Positions 43,301 through 52,866 of a DNA stretch of 64,000 bases are shown here, piece after piece. The position numbers were made by a program, and so were the translations under genes. Position 1 is the first letter of the stretch. The number at the start of each line of letters is the position of its first letter. The notes beneath the pieces are model-generated. The model saw only the letters and a list, made by a program, of their open reading frames with translations. It ran no database searches and was not told the DNA's origin. Source of the stretch: Siphonodentalium dalli (taxonomy: Eukaryota > Mollusca > Scaphopoda > Gadilida > Siphonodentaliidae); assembly GCA_032622095.1 (NCBI GenBank), contig CP136061.1:258384077-258448076 (forward strand), given 5' to 3'.

Positions 43301-46239
43301 AAAAGAAAACATAAATCACCCAAGGTTACAGCAAAACAAAAACAACGATAATTCTAAATATAGCATCATGCCCAAGGACCTTAAAACTAAATCTCATCCG
43401 AGTCAAATGGCGTTCTGGTAAGATTATATCACATCCAAATTGTGCTGGACAATGCGCATGCACTGTGATTAACTACGAGCCACCCCCGATATATGTTAAG
43501 ACAATGACAATACGTGGTTATTCTTAAGCACGGACAAGGCTGAATAGACAATATTGTTACAGCTTTTCGTACGTGACATCCAAATAATGAAACTCGATTA
43601 TCCAATAAAACAGAGCACACTTATCTCCATTGTAATTCAATCCGCCAAAGCGTCAGGGCAAATTCCTTTTAACCTTATCTACATGTGTAGTAAATAATGT
43701 TCCGGATGGCTCGATTAAGCTACCCGTGACAGCACGGTGGTGTACTTTGGTGCGTTGTCAATGACACCGTGTTCTATTCAAAATGTGTTCTCTGATTAGC
43801 GGCCGACGCTGGTTAATAGAATACTAAAGCTAACAACTCTCGGCCAACAGAATGCGTGTTTCAAAGACACATATTGACACAACTTGAATTCAATTATTAT
43901 TCAACTCTTGATAACGAACCAAAGCCGGACGCTTTGTGTCGTATATAGACTATATCTGATTTTGTGACGTCACCAATTATTATCTAATACGACACTACTG
44001 TTTTAAATTTTCGCACAGCAGATCGGTGGGGTTAAAGTATTAATGTCGTAATCGGCTGTCAAGAGGCCAACACAAATCAGTCGATGTGCAACATTATCCT
44101 ATTTATATAAACGGCATACAATCATTTGTGTGTTTTGTTATTTATAAGGGCAAGTAGCTAGTCTATAATGAATTTCTAACAGGTCTATTCACTCTATTGG
44201 ACCAAATTATCGGACATGTATAGCTCTCCGTCAGAGGCGGACAGTTTTGCGAGATGCCTCATCGTGACAGCCACGACACGATATACGTGTATCTCAAAGC
44301 TTTATTTTCCAACTAATGCACGTTAGTTGATCAATACTGCATGGTGCTGTAGAGACTATATACTGTGCGAAGGGAAATAACATAATATTTAATATTGATT
44401 TAATTATTATCAAATCTGTATAGTACATACATACTTCTGTCAATCCATATATATCCTATTTTCTTGAATAGAATGAAATCACATACTTATGAACAAAGCA
44501 GAAGATACAAACAGTTCCACTCGAATTCGGTCAATGGGGAAAGTTACATGATGCCGTTGTTTGTCGACTCTCGTTGAAGTCGACATGATGGCATGTTATG
44601 AATGAAATGAACATTATGAAATGGACACGCTTCTCCATCTAGCCTGAGTAATGAATATCTCAAGCGGAGAGCTCCCCAACACGCCAAGTAATATAGTGGT
44701 TGGGTCCAGTTCCACTCTCGACAACATACATGTATATAACTATTTATAATTACCGACACGAAATATAAGTCTTATGCATGTGAATCTTATTTGGTGGGAA
44801 TCTATAAAGTGATCTTGATAATAATTGTTTTAGACGCTACAGATACCCTCATGTGAGTGGTTTAGCTTTGGTTCGTTAATTACGCTAGCGTATGATCATA
44901 TTATGTATTGAACTAATTTGTTCCAACAACCATCTTACATCTACGCGTAGGCACCGCGTGAATATCTAAATTACGCTTGGCGAGCATCGAACCATCTGTA
45001 TGTACGACCAGCAGTATTCTTTGTAGTTTGGGACAACTATATGTGCAACAAATGTGAAGTCTTGACTTCGTCATACTATGTAACATTTCAGATTTCCAGT
45101 TGAAGTGATGTTCTATCGACCGAATGGTGATATCTTCCTGAACAGAAATCTAAACGATATCCTCAGTCTCGGCGAAGATGAAGACACTGTCGGTTTTCAG
45201 AACGAGTAAGTATAGATTCATGTAGAAGTGTCTTTGTGTGACCCAACATGTGGGTAAAGGGGATGCCCAGTATCAGAATAGTCCACAACTAGAGGTACCA
45301 TGTCTTGGCCACCGGAAGCTGACATAAGCTAATGATATGTATATCACTCTGCTGTAAAGTCTTTGTAATAGACATAGTAGTTTTGTGATACACATAACAT
45401 ATGAGCAGAGGGATGCTCGTATCCCGGTTCCACAGTAGAGGCACCCCTGTCTTGGATTCCGGTAGTGGAATATCACTAATGGTATCCAGAGCAGTCTACC
45501 TTGCGGCAGTTTACAAATGTCACGATAAGAGTAACAAAACCATAGAATATACCAGTCTAGACTACCTTGGATTAATCGCCCTTTATCATATGCTCGTATA
45601 CAAACCAACTAAAAACGCAGACGCTCTTTATTCATGATGTGGCATATTTGCCGGAAACGAATCAACAAGGTGTATAACTGATGTTAAAATTGGTCGGGCG
45701 AATTCCAAATCCTAACTTTACCCGTAATAGACAGAGACACCAGCCTAAGAGTTTTCTGGCAAATCGAGCACTATCGACGCCAATCAATGGAACAGTCAAG
45801 CCCTTCATTCTCTACAAAATGTAAAGAGTTTTCTACTCAAGTTAAACCCCAGGAAATAGATGGCTCGCCGAAAAGATCAAAACAATTATTTCTCATAGTT
45901 GCACATTGTAAATTAAGAGTTGACAACATAATAATTATGTTACATTATCATCAACAATGAATAACATACACTGGTAGGAATTCTATAACACACATTTTGT
46001 ATCACAAAACTGTTAATTACAAAGGAAAGTTTATACTATGGTTTATAGTATAGCGCACTGGTTAATAATTGGTCTCACTGATTAATATGAGTGATGGGTT
46101 TTGAATAACTTATACACAGTTCGTACTATGAATGTAGTTGAAGCTTTGTGTTATTCACCGCAGGTTTGGAGACAGTTTAACATACAAGTACATGACATTA
46201 CTACGTGAAGCCGTTGATCTCGCGGTCACCAAGAACTAA
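25166..46239 (+). CDS. SELENON: Selenoprotein N, nine exons, complete coding sequence
   Basis: Join of 25166-25390, 27714-27869, 32230-32555, 33674-33825, 37809-38035, 40734-40839, 42282-42450, 45092-45205 and 46164-46239: 1551 nt, 516 residues, with UGA decoded as selenocysteine at residue 397. Every intron has GT-AG borders and all phases agree. SELENON is an ER membrane glycoprotein with a luminal EF-hand that senses calcium and a thioredoxin-reductase-like redox site; in vertebrates it protects SERCA and ryanodine-receptor function, and loss causes congenital myopathy. Seen here: membrane segment at about residues 20-41, EF-hand loop at 54-65 ([12 protein letters not shown]), [51 protein letters not shown]. 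The length is slightly below the human 556-590. The start is uncertain (25013, 25070 or 25166); 25166 has the best context (G at -3). No SECIS could be fixed. Confidence 0.95.
25391..27713 (+). other. SELENON intron 1 with element remnants
   Basis: 25597-25660 (GAGCAGACGACACTC, CTCCCTACAGGG) matches 48265-48330, and a palindromic-element half lies at 25734-25806; together they look like one mosaic element. 27211-27320 is a tandem duplication of about 58 bp (TATGACGTCAT..., CCTTAGGTATAAGCA). A string near 26600-26690 (TTGTTGATAAATCACTGTAACAGTTTTG) has a relative near 49410. No other gene is seen. Confidence 0.7.
27714..27869 (+). CDS. SELENON: SELENON exon 2
   Basis: 52 codons, phase 0 at both ends, acceptor TTCATCATCAG, donor GTGAGT. 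The peptide starts [10 protein letters not shown] and contains [15 protein letters not shown] and GIYGISSSV, matching the E-x-x-F-x-P-L-L-P-E-T-M and G-x-S segments after the EF-hand in vertebrate SELENON. Confidence 0.85.
28578..28689. repeat. Palindrome in SELENON intron 2
   Basis: Arms of about 45 bp: CTAGTGTCTTGAGTGGATAC, CGAAAAATATGTCAT and their mirror ATGACATATTTTTCG, GTATCCACTC, CTAG, around a short centre containing GAGACAAATGTTTATTTGTC. Confidence 0.85.
29605..30796. mobile_element. Foldback element made of GGTTCTT/AAGAACC motifs, 1.19 kb
   Basis: The termini are ACACTCTAAGAA on the left and the mirror of ACACTCTTAGAA on the right. The interior is dominated by copies of GGTTCTT and AAGAACC in both orientations (for example GGTTCTCTAAAGAACCATGT), plus a repeated ATATACGCAAGA block. 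No coding capacity. It looks like a non-autonomous DNA element that grew by internal duplication. Confidence 0.75.
30969..31342. mobile_element. TTAA-flanked short element (copy 1)
   Basis: Borders TTAA then AGTGATATGAACC on the left and AATATGTCT then TTAA on the right. A second copy in inverse orientation lies at 55370-55729. The two share ATTTAATTAA, GCAATGACTCTCGATGGCGA, ACGTCCCGAATCGAGA, GGCGATGTTAGT and GTACTAACTTAT. No coding capacity. Confidence 0.8.
31577..31640 (+). pseudogene. Duplicate of the SELENON exon 3 acceptor and start
   Basis: CTTCCAG then GAAGACACCGATACACTAAC repeats the true exon 3 start at 32223-32263 (TTTTCCAG then CAAGACACAGATACACTAAC), including upstream GTAGAYGTGATGTT. 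The copy would read [11 protein letters not shown] and then meet TGA, where the real exon has TGG. It is a pseudo-exon about 620 bp upstream of the real one. Confidence 0.8.
32230..32555 (+). CDS. SELENON: SELENON exon 3
   Basis: 108 codons plus AG; acceptor TGTGTTTTCCAG, donor GTAAGT. The peptide includes [33 protein letters not shown] and [16 protein letters not shown] and ends YYHIMFR. This is the most conserved block after the EF-hand. Confidence 0.95.
32556..33673 (+). other. SELENON intron 3; no gene
   Basis: AT-rich. The last 400 bp contain GGAAATTTCA motifs that recur in intron 4, but no defined element borders were found. Confidence 0.5.
33674..33825 (+). CDS. SELENON: SELENON exon 4
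   Basis: One base, 50 codons, one base; acceptor CATTCCAG, donor GTAAGA. It encodes [32 protein letters not shown] and VPNERKLNV, closely matching vertebrate [16 protein letters not shown]. Confidence 0.95.
35735..36010. repeat. Foldback repeat built on TGACTAA / TTAGTCA
   Basis: At least ten copies of TGACTAA or its complement are arranged in both orientations (AAATATGACTAACTTAGTG, TTTTGACTAATTAGTCG, ATATGTTAGTCATATTGACT), so the segment can fold on itself. Confidence 0.7.
36229..36482 (-). mobile_element. Degraded tRNA-derived SINE of molluscan type
   Basis: The minus strand begins CCCCGGTGGTCCAGTCGGTA, a tRNA-like head with an A-box-like TGGTCCAGTCGG. It continues through a GC-rich body and ends near AAACCAAACCAAACAAA, as in SINEs recalled from oyster and scallop genomes. 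The B box is not clear. It is nested in the 2.7-kb element. Confidence 0.5.
37809..38035 (+). CDS. SELENON: SELENON exon 5
   Basis: Two bases plus 75 codons; acceptor TGTATTTAG, donor GTGAGA. It encodes [27 protein letters not shown], an acidic linker and [11 protein letters not shown], matching the vertebrate VDMEW...MEVDIGYIPQMEL...YPFKK order. Confidence 0.95.
38109..38242. repeat. Near-perfect hairpin, arms about 58 bp, in SELENON intron 5
   Basis: GTCATGTGGACTGTTTTTAT through AACTTGTAT is mirrored almost base for base by ATACAAGTT through ATAAAAACAGTCCACATGAC, with a short AAACCCTTCGGTGATAC loop. It begins 73 bp after the exon 5 donor. Confidence 0.9.
39047..39194. repeat. Hairpin, arms about 65 bp, in SELENON intron 5
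   Basis: The left arm GATCTTCAACTCGTTATGTT...AACTCGTTTGATAAATTTGA is mirrored to GAGATC at the right. The arms also contain direct copies of AACTCGT. The spacer contains GTCTACGGATC. Confidence 0.85.
39772..40010. mobile_element. TTAA-flanked palindromic element, 239 bp
   Basis: Starts TTAACCCTTTACCCAACAAA and ends GTTCTGTTGGGTAAAGGGTTAA, like 16274-16667, but contains one palindrome instead of two and lacks the sequence between them. Confidence 0.85.
40140..40733 (+). repeat. Minisatellite copied from the exon 6 acceptor of SELENON
   Basis: Units alternate TTGTAGGTTGAGCACATGTA and GGTTTGACTACATGTATA. The real exon 6 reads TTGTAG then GTTGAGTACCTGCCGTTTGA CGAC, so the units carry both the acceptor and the first 25 bases of the exon in diverged form. 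Decoy TTGTAG|GTTGAG sites end at 40319, 40394, 40512 and 40588, and a partial copy without TAG lies near 40675. Confidence 0.85.
40734..40839 (+). CDS. SELENON: SELENON exon 6 with the selenocysteine UGA
   Basis: 35 codons plus G; acceptor ATATGATTGTAG, donor GTAATC. It encodes [20 protein letters not shown] and [18 protein letters not shown] at 40836-40838 is the last whole codon; one base later the intron begins. The vertebrate counterpart is LDDQSCUGSGRTLRE, so the UGA is at the catalytic Sec position and not a lesion: the reading resumes in frame in exon 7 with GSGRTLRD. Confidence 0.97.
41130..41939. repeat. 32-bp satellite with an 8-unit higher order, SELENON intron 6
   Basis: About 25 units of AAATATATCSATTATCAGCC followed by GAGATTSAGTAG, where two positions toggle between C and G. 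Unit starts run from 41162 in steps of 32. The toggle pattern of 41258-41481 is repeated exactly at 41514-41737, a period of 256 bp. No unique spacers exist, so this is not CRISPR-like. Confidence 0.95.
42282..42450 (+). CDS. SELENON: SELENON exon 7, directly after the Sec codon
   Basis: Two bases, 55 codons, two bases; acceptor AATTTCCAG, donor GTAAGT. It encodes [36 protein letters not shown], matching vertebrate GSGRTLRE...FISTWSLVKELEELQ. The start is GC-rich and can fold (GCGAG 42298-42302 with CTCGC 42311-42315). Confidence 0.95.
42754..43011. mobile_element. Two-palindrome element, 258 bp
   Basis: Ends ACCCTGTGCCAATGCATTCT and mirror GAATGCATTGACACAGGGT. Each end is a 68-bp palindrome of the same family as 16427-16495, with about 110 bp of AT-rich DNA between. 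It lacks the CCCTTTACCC borders, so the palindrome unit can exist apart from the TTAA-flanked form. Confidence 0.8.
43012..45091 (+). other. SELENON intron 7, right part; nothing recognised
   Basis: About 2 kb of AT-rich unique sequence. Short frames on both strands show no exon borders or domains. Confidence 0.5.
45092..45205 (+). CDS. SELENON: SELENON exon 8
   Basis: One base, 37 codons, two bases; acceptor GTAACATTTCAG, donor GTAAGT. It encodes [38 protein letters not shown]; vertebrate SELENON has [21 protein letters not shown] at this place. Confidence 0.9.
46164..46239 (+). CDS. SELENON: SELENON exon 9 and stop
   Basis: One base to complete Glu, 24 codons, TAA at 46237-46239; acceptor TTATTCACCGCAG. 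It encodes [24 protein letters not shown], aligned with the vertebrate tail ATYMQFLKEGLRRGLP. The last codons and the stop are the first unit of a tandem repeat that runs into the 3' UTR. Confidence 0.9.
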
Positions 46240-46461
46240 GTCACCTCCCCCTAACAGAAACAGCAAATGTTGATCCGAGGACCAAGAACTAACTTACCGT
46301 TCTACATAACATAAACAAGGAATGCTGATTCGAGGACCAAGAACTAACTTACCGTTCTACATAACATAAACAAGGAATGCCGATTCGAGGACCAAGAACT
46401 AACTCAACTCCCCCCCCTATACAGAAACAAGGAATGTGTTGAACCGTGGACCAAGATCCAA
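46228..46461 (+). repeat. Tandem repeat starting on the SELENON stop codon
   Basis: ACCAAGAACTAA (the last three codons plus the stop) recurs at 46228, 46281, 46336 and 46391, and as ACCAAGATCCAA at 46450, with periods of 53-59 bp. Copies 2-4 also share CTTACCGTTCTACATAAC and AACAAGGAATG. Confidence 0.9.
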
Positions 46462-47472
46462 CTCACCTTCATCAACACAGAAAGAATGAAAGAATGAATG
46501 TTGATCCAATGTGCTCTATTGCTCGGTGAACGTAAAGCCACACATATTTTTAACGTTTTATTTTTACTATGGTCAGGTATATATGCACTTTCGATTTATC
46601 GGTGCGGATAAATTTCTCTTCAATGATTTCAACGTTAATTCTACAACCTATATTGCAAAAACGTAAGGGCATATTGAGGTTGTGTTTCGTTAAAAACAAA
46701 ATTGCACTGAATGACTTATGTAGAACACCGAGAGGCATCTTGTTCACCACAGTGCCACGATTCGGTTGGGCAGTGTGGTCCATATTTGAATATGCTGATG
46801 CTCTGTCCCGATTTGACACCTAATAAGTTAGTCTTTCCTAAGCAAATTGTCCACTTACAAGGCACAAGTAATGAAGAACTTACTTGCAAACACCGTCATT
46901 CGTATAAATGCCAGGCATCGCGTAAATCCACGAAGTCTCCCATAAGATTAGTCAGAAAAGCTCATAATTTAGTACGCTTTTGTGCAATGAAAGCATGGCT
47001 GCTCTTTATAAGAGACTATCATTAGCATTTGTGCTATGCTGACCAAGAAGATCAAAATGTGCTGAATGTTTCCCTGACAGTCGAAATCGTGTTCTAAAAT
47101 ACAACTTCTTCTTTGAAAGTCGATATCTGGCCAGCAAAACCTCATATTAATCATTCCATGGCTGGATCTTTCTGAATTGTTTCAAAAATTCTGTGCCAAC
47201 AGGGGGGGGGGGTGAACAACAAATTTCCGGCAGGTATGCCGGGGTGGGTGGGTGGTCAAAGACACCAACAAGCAATTTTTTCCGCAACTAAAAAAAAAAT
47301 TCCTGCTTGTTTTTGTAGTGTTTTGGCAATGAGTTGGGCTTCAAAACCACTTTGAATGAGAGAAATAATGTAATTCTAACTGGTAAACTGACTGAAGGCA
47401 GTTATCGTGTTGTATGTTGTTGCAAATTTTGAAATCCAAGATGGCCTGAAATGTTTTTCCGACCCCCCCCCC
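46462..47472 (+). other. SELENON 3' UTR / intergenic; SECIS not found
   Basis: The SECIS needed for Sec insertion should lie here or further down. ATGA-containing candidates were examined and none meets the stem, AA loop and GA quartet together. Frames of 84-104 codons on both strands (46550-47025) overlap each other and show no domain. A poly-G run occurs at 47203-47211. Confidence 0.5.
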
Positions 47473-48690
47473 CTGGTGCCAATGCATTCTCTTATATATG
47501 CGAGTCTCCTCGCATATATAAGAGAATGCATTGGCATACCAATATTTACATAGGAAACTCATATATGAGAGAATGAAATGACATAGGATATGTAATGCTG
47601 CACCAGCACAGCATCCGTCATGAAAGGGTTAATGAGCTCATAGGGCCGATCTAATTATTTTCTGGATAGAGAACGTAAATATGGTGTGAAATCGGACCGG
47701 GCCATCTTTACATCATTATTTCATGATCTCATTTATTAATGAGGCTATCCCCATTTGAATCCAAAAGCTGGCTTTAAAAGACATGTAATTCAGGATCCGG
47801 TTTAAGAATAAAACAATAAGGAATACGGGTATATATTTTATACCTCTGAATGTTGTAAAGACATGTAAATCAGGATCCGGTTTAAGAATATAACAATAAG
47901 GAATACGGGTATATATTATATTTTCAGCTTTTACACTTCAAAATATAAATCATATCACCGCTCACAGAAGACCAAACGTGTCATCCTACTCGCAAGATGT
48001 CTTTCCTACTCTCAGCACTGCGTCATTACGTAAATTGTTGCGTCATTCGGTATCCTTGCGCGTTATTTTAACAGAAATGGCTGGTGATGTTGCAGCTTTA
48101 AGATTTCTTTACCCTGTGCCAATGCATTCTCTTATATATGCGAGTCGACCATAGGTCGCCTCGCATATATAAGAGAATGAATTGGCCTAACAATGTTTTA
48201 CAATTTTAATAATTTTTTCTTGTATTCTTTAACAATTTTATAATTTCACCCATACAGAGCCACAGACAAACATGAGCAGACGACACTCTTCTATAGGCTT
48301 CTATATATGTGTGGGTCTCCCTGCAGGGTAATGGATATTTTTTATTTTATGTCCTAAAAATTGTGAGAAACATTTATTTAAAAAAAAAAATGATAAAACA
48401 TTATCTTATGTATGCGAGGCGACCTATATAAGAGAATGCATTGGCACAGAGTAAAGAAATCGAACATTATTATAACCGCGTGTTTCATTATGGTCTGGGT
48501 CTGGGTCGTAACAAACTAGTACCGAAAATATAAAAAACTCAACAGTCAACAGTTCTGAGTACCGTACGGTTTTTCTCCTCTCATGAGATTCGAGGTTATT
48601 TTAAATCGGCTAGCGCCTCATAAAAATAATCCTCCGGATCTCACTCGAGGAGAAAAACCGTACTTTACTCAGAACAATTAACTACTGTCT
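47473..48690. mobile_element. Cluster of palindromic elements and repeats
   Basis: 47473-47537 is a short palindrome (TGCCAATGCATTCTCTTATA...mirror). 47778-47935 is a tandem duplication (AAGACATGTAATTCAGGATC, AACAATAAGGAATACGGGTA). 48111-48455 is a composite element ending in palindrome halves, with an internal GAGCAGACGACACTC block as in intron 1. 48541-48690 is an imperfect hairpin (GTTCTGAGTACCGTACGGTT with mirror). No gene. Confidence 0.75.
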
Positions 48691-50033
48691 ATATATTAAT
48701 TATTTTTGGAGAAAAACAACATTGTATGCCGTTAATTTGAACCAATAACAGAGATATTTTTCTTCCCCATATTTAGATCGCTAACCAACAGTGGCGGAGA
48801 TAGTATAGACACAAACTGGTTACCGTGGTTACTGTAGCATGGCGTATGTTGTATGTGAACGAATGACATTATTTCAGTGATCTATATAGTGAGGATACTA
48901 CTTAATATATATTTATTTACTCGATTCGAAAGCGCAGGATTGTGATTGAATATGACTGAATTGTTGATTCAGTTGTGCTGTTGGAATCCGGCGTACGACA
49001 CGGACTGAATCCGACTTACACCCCAAAGCACCTGGAATCCGGCATACAAGAGTGGGGTGGGTGGCAGCCCCATAAAGCATGTTCATTTCAGTGTAAATAT
49101 TTCATCAAATCATCATCGTTTGTATTATTTCTTGTGTATTTGAAGTAAACCATGGGCCGGTTCATTTCAGTTTCAATCCGCTAGGGGCGTGTCTGTCATG
49201 CGCAAATGACGTGGCGTGAGTAAAACTGCAATGCAGTGTCACGCCACCGAGGAAGATGACATCACAGGCTCGCTCCATTTTGCATACCTTTGAATCAAAA
49301 CCTTGAATAAAAAAACTTGACGGTAAATGTTGGAAAAGATTCAAAACATTGAAAAATATTCTGATAATCATATATTTAGACCTAAATATTGGAACTTATT
49401 ACACGATTAGCGATGTTTGTTGACAAATCACTGTAACAGTTTTGTTTGCATAATGCGCAATTTCGGTATTGGAGAACTATCAATTATGAATATAAGAACA
49501 AAGTTGATCTATTTCTCAATGTTTTTCTCATTGGTGATTTTTGTTTTCCAAACTTTAATATTGTTTTCAGATTTACCCACTACGAAGGCATCGGGTCCCT
49601 TTAACTCGCAGGGTTTGTAGTGAACACAATGACGAGAACGCTGATTCTTTAGGTTTGCAATTCATATTTCTTTGATGCCTTGTCTGTCACGTGAATATCA
49701 TGTGTGCATGCATATATTTGTACACACGACACGTATTGACACATATGGACAAGAATTGAACTATCTCGTATTTTATAATAAAACATTACCGAACTACTGT
49801 GTTTTGTAGTATTTCCGGTGGAAATATCTGCTAACAGAATCCTCACACCACTCGATGCAATTTGTAATCTGAAGACGGTCTTATCGGATAGTATGAAGCA
49901 TGTGAAGCTATTGCTTGTGCATTGTACACGGGACATAGTTTTCCCAATTGAGTATATATACATTGAGATAAGTTTTGAAAATAGATGGTATTGAAGTGAA
50001 TTATATGTCCTTTGTCATATATTTTCTTAACTG
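48691..50033. other. Intergenic; nothing recognised
   Basis: Unique AT-rich sequence. Several short frames (for example 49417-49620, hydrophobic) lack supporting context. Confidence 0.5.
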
Positions 50034-50088
50034 GTATTTCGTATTCACCCCCTTTGTTAACTAGCATTGAGTATTCAGCCCCTCTGTT
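50034..50088. repeat. Left remnant of a TTAA-containing minisatellite
   Basis: About two units of TTAACTGGTATTTCGTATTC ACCCC type. The array continues at 55344-55369 and 55730-55990, on the other side of the nested insertions. Confidence 0.8.
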
Positions 50089-50351
50089 AACCCTTTACCC
50101 AACAGAACGCCCAGAAACGCCCAAATGAAGCTTCAACAGCCTAAATTATCTTCGGTCTGTCTCAATAAAACCATACAAATATGGATATCATTGGAACCGG
50201 CTCATTGACCACATTGTGATGGTTACAGTTATGCCCTGTGCCAATGCATTCTCTTATATATGCGAGTCGACCTTATGTCGCCTCGCATATATAAGAGAAT
50301 GCATTGGCCTAAAAAAAATCTTTTTTTACCATTTTGTCTTGCATTCTTTAA
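50089..50351. mobile_element. Left half of a TTAA-flanked palindromic element, split by an insertion
   Basis: Begins TTAACCCTTTACCCAACAGA, runs through the usual interior and one full palindrome (50237-50308), then stops at CTTGCATTCTTTAA. The right half, starting TTAACAATTTTATAATTTTT, is at 55216-55343. Confidence 0.85.
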
Positions 50352-51215
50352 AGTCGACGTCGCGAAAATTCTCAATATATGTTCATTTATTCATATTTGT
50401 ATCAAGTTGTGCACACTTATTTAAGAAAACAATCCCCCGCTGTCTGAAAGATACGAGTGTTTACGACTGTGTGTGTCTGGGTGATAGCCTGATGCCTCAC
50501 CTCATTATCTATTTTGACGGAAACAGTTATTTGCGAGAAAGCGTGTGACGTACGTAAGGACCTTGGGTATTTCCCACAATGGCTGACACTGACAGAAACA
50601 TTTTTTGCGATCTGATTGTTCCTCGTCTGATTCGTCAGAAGACACTTTAAATTTGACAACGGGAGCGTACATGCACGAGCCGGAATTACCACAAAATTAC
50701 CATGGTGTGAGACCACCAAACGATCCAGACCTTGGATGGCGAAGAGATGAAAATCGCGTACGAAAATGGTGAGTCACTGAGCGTCTCTTATTAAAAATAT
50801 CGCGGTCACTGGCAAAACATGTGAAAATAAAATTGATGTAAATACTAGCTAAATCCCCGTTTATACGAGCGGACATGTGTAATAATCATTACGCATACTC
50901 AATACATCGAAATATGAAATATAATTCAAGGAAAAGTTGTGTGTCTGCCGAAATGTTAGTCTAAAAATATACCAGTAGTATTTTTTTTTTTACTAAAAAT
51001 GTCAATTTTTTGATGTATTGAAATTCTGGACTCGACCACTGCCAGTCCATGGCTGCTCACGGATTGACATTGGATTCAGCTATTAGTATCAGTACTATGA
51101 CAATCAGAGACAGTGTTTGCACTGGCTAAAATAATAATTTGCCAAAAATTAGCTAACTCTTGATTTGTGACATTGTCCAAGAAAAAAAAAGTGTCTTGAA
51201 AGTTGAATATTCAAC

Positions 51216-51425
51216 ATGTTATTGTTAATTGTTATCTCGACACATCTTGAGATCCTGACATGCGCATCTCAAGCTCTGAACATATTACTAGTATCTCGCG
51301 ATATTATCTTGAGATCTCTGCATATTTTCTTGAGATCTTGCCGTATGATCTCGAGAAAATATGTTAATATCTCAAGATTCTTTTCTCGAAATCTCGAGAG
51401 AGTCGAGATAATATCTTGGTGTGGA
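51216..51425. repeat. Degenerate palindromic microsatellite (TCTTGAGA / TCTCGAGA)
   Basis: Many TCTTGAGATC, TCTCGAGAA and ATATCTCAAGATT strings in both orientations. The segment is in the intron of the ballast pseudogene. Confidence 0.7.
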
Positions 51426-52711
51426 TATTTTCTATAACAGTATATGGCACATTGTATATCATTTTGAAGACAGATTCATTGTGGTCCAAGTGAGATGATT
51501 ATATTCATGGGTTCACATGACTGTCGGGGTTCTATACATGTACATGTAGTATGTCTTTTGAATGAAAATCTGTTACGGTACTGGTATAGAAGAGCAACAG
51601 GAGGCATCTCGGATTCTCGGTCCAAAACAGCATCAACCCAACCAATTTCCCAAGCTGTTGTGGACTGAGAAAACTTGGTCTATACATGCCAATGTATGCT
51701 ATTTCTGAATATATAGTCATGAAACGGAAAGAAATTAACTTTCCAAGAAAAGTTGTTTGAGTCAGTATTTGGGGCAGGAGAAAGATACCCGGGTTTATTA
51801 TCGCCCCCACTCCCCAACCGAGCAGCTACTTATGACAAAAATGAATTTATTATTTTATAAGTTGCTTATTTTGCTTCATACACGCATGAAAAGGCGAGAG
51901 ATACTCAAGCCTCGGTATTCCCCCCTCCCACCCCAAACCCTGACTCAATGAAATTTTTCTCGATTAATTTTAATTTATCGCCATATATATTTCATGACTA
52001 TATAAAGCGATATACCGGTAAATGTAAGTGATAAATAATAAGATATTTTTGTCTCATATGCAGCTGCTGGTTTCTGTTTTTTGGGGGGGGGGGAGGGATA
52101 TTCAGGCCTGTGTAATTTCTCCCAACCCAAATCCTGACTCAATCAAAATTTTAATGGATATATAGCATTATAGGGCAATATAAGCAATAAAATAATTAGT
52201 TTATTTTTGTCATATACTAGTACTCTTATAAATGTAGATGCTGGGTGTGGGGGATATTCAGACCTGGGTATCTAATTCCCCCCTCTCCATCCAAACCCTG
52301 ACTCAAACAACTTGTAACATGTTAATTTATCGCCATTTAATGACTATAACATAAAAATAAATAAGCAATAAATTAATACGTGTACATTTATATTTTGTCG
52401 TATGTTGAATTCTCGGTGGGTGTGAGCATTTGACAGACTGAAAATAGTAAAAAGGGGGGATGCACTGGGGGAGATATCATGTACACCAGGTAAACAAACT
52501 ACTATAGTATAAGCTGTGAATCTTTAAAACAGGATATTAACAAAACTGGATAATGAAATAGATACCTGGTAAACAATTCAGCAGGTATAACTTCTGATAA
52601 CAAATTTGTGCGGAACTTATCCAAGATGCATGTATCCATGAGAACAAGTGGACGGACAGACGCATGCCCACTGTCATTCATCAGAACATACAGCAATGAC
52701 CTAAACATTCA

Positions 52712-52866
52712 ACCCCTTAACCACAGCAGAACTGTGGGTAACTTTTCAGGATTTAGTCCGAAATATGACTTGTTGCCTTCATGAGAGCTTTCCGATGAAT
52801 TTCCACAAGCCATATTTCAAACTGAATCCTGAAACTATACCTATAATTCTGATGTGGTTAAGGGGT
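52712..52866. mobile_element. Short inverted-repeat element, 155 bp
   Basis: ACCCCTTAACCACAGCAGAA at the left is mirrored at the right (TTCTGATGTGGTTAAGGGGT) with one mismatch. The interior also pairs around TCCTGAA/TTCAGGA. It sits in the pseudogene intron. Confidence 0.8.

Noticed and set aside
46485-47042. SECIS candidates at ATGA 46486, 46622, 46711, 46869 and 46986
   Set aside because: None has a stem of 9 or more pairs, an AA apical loop and a matching GA at the right distance. 46986 is the least bad but not acceptable as an annotation.
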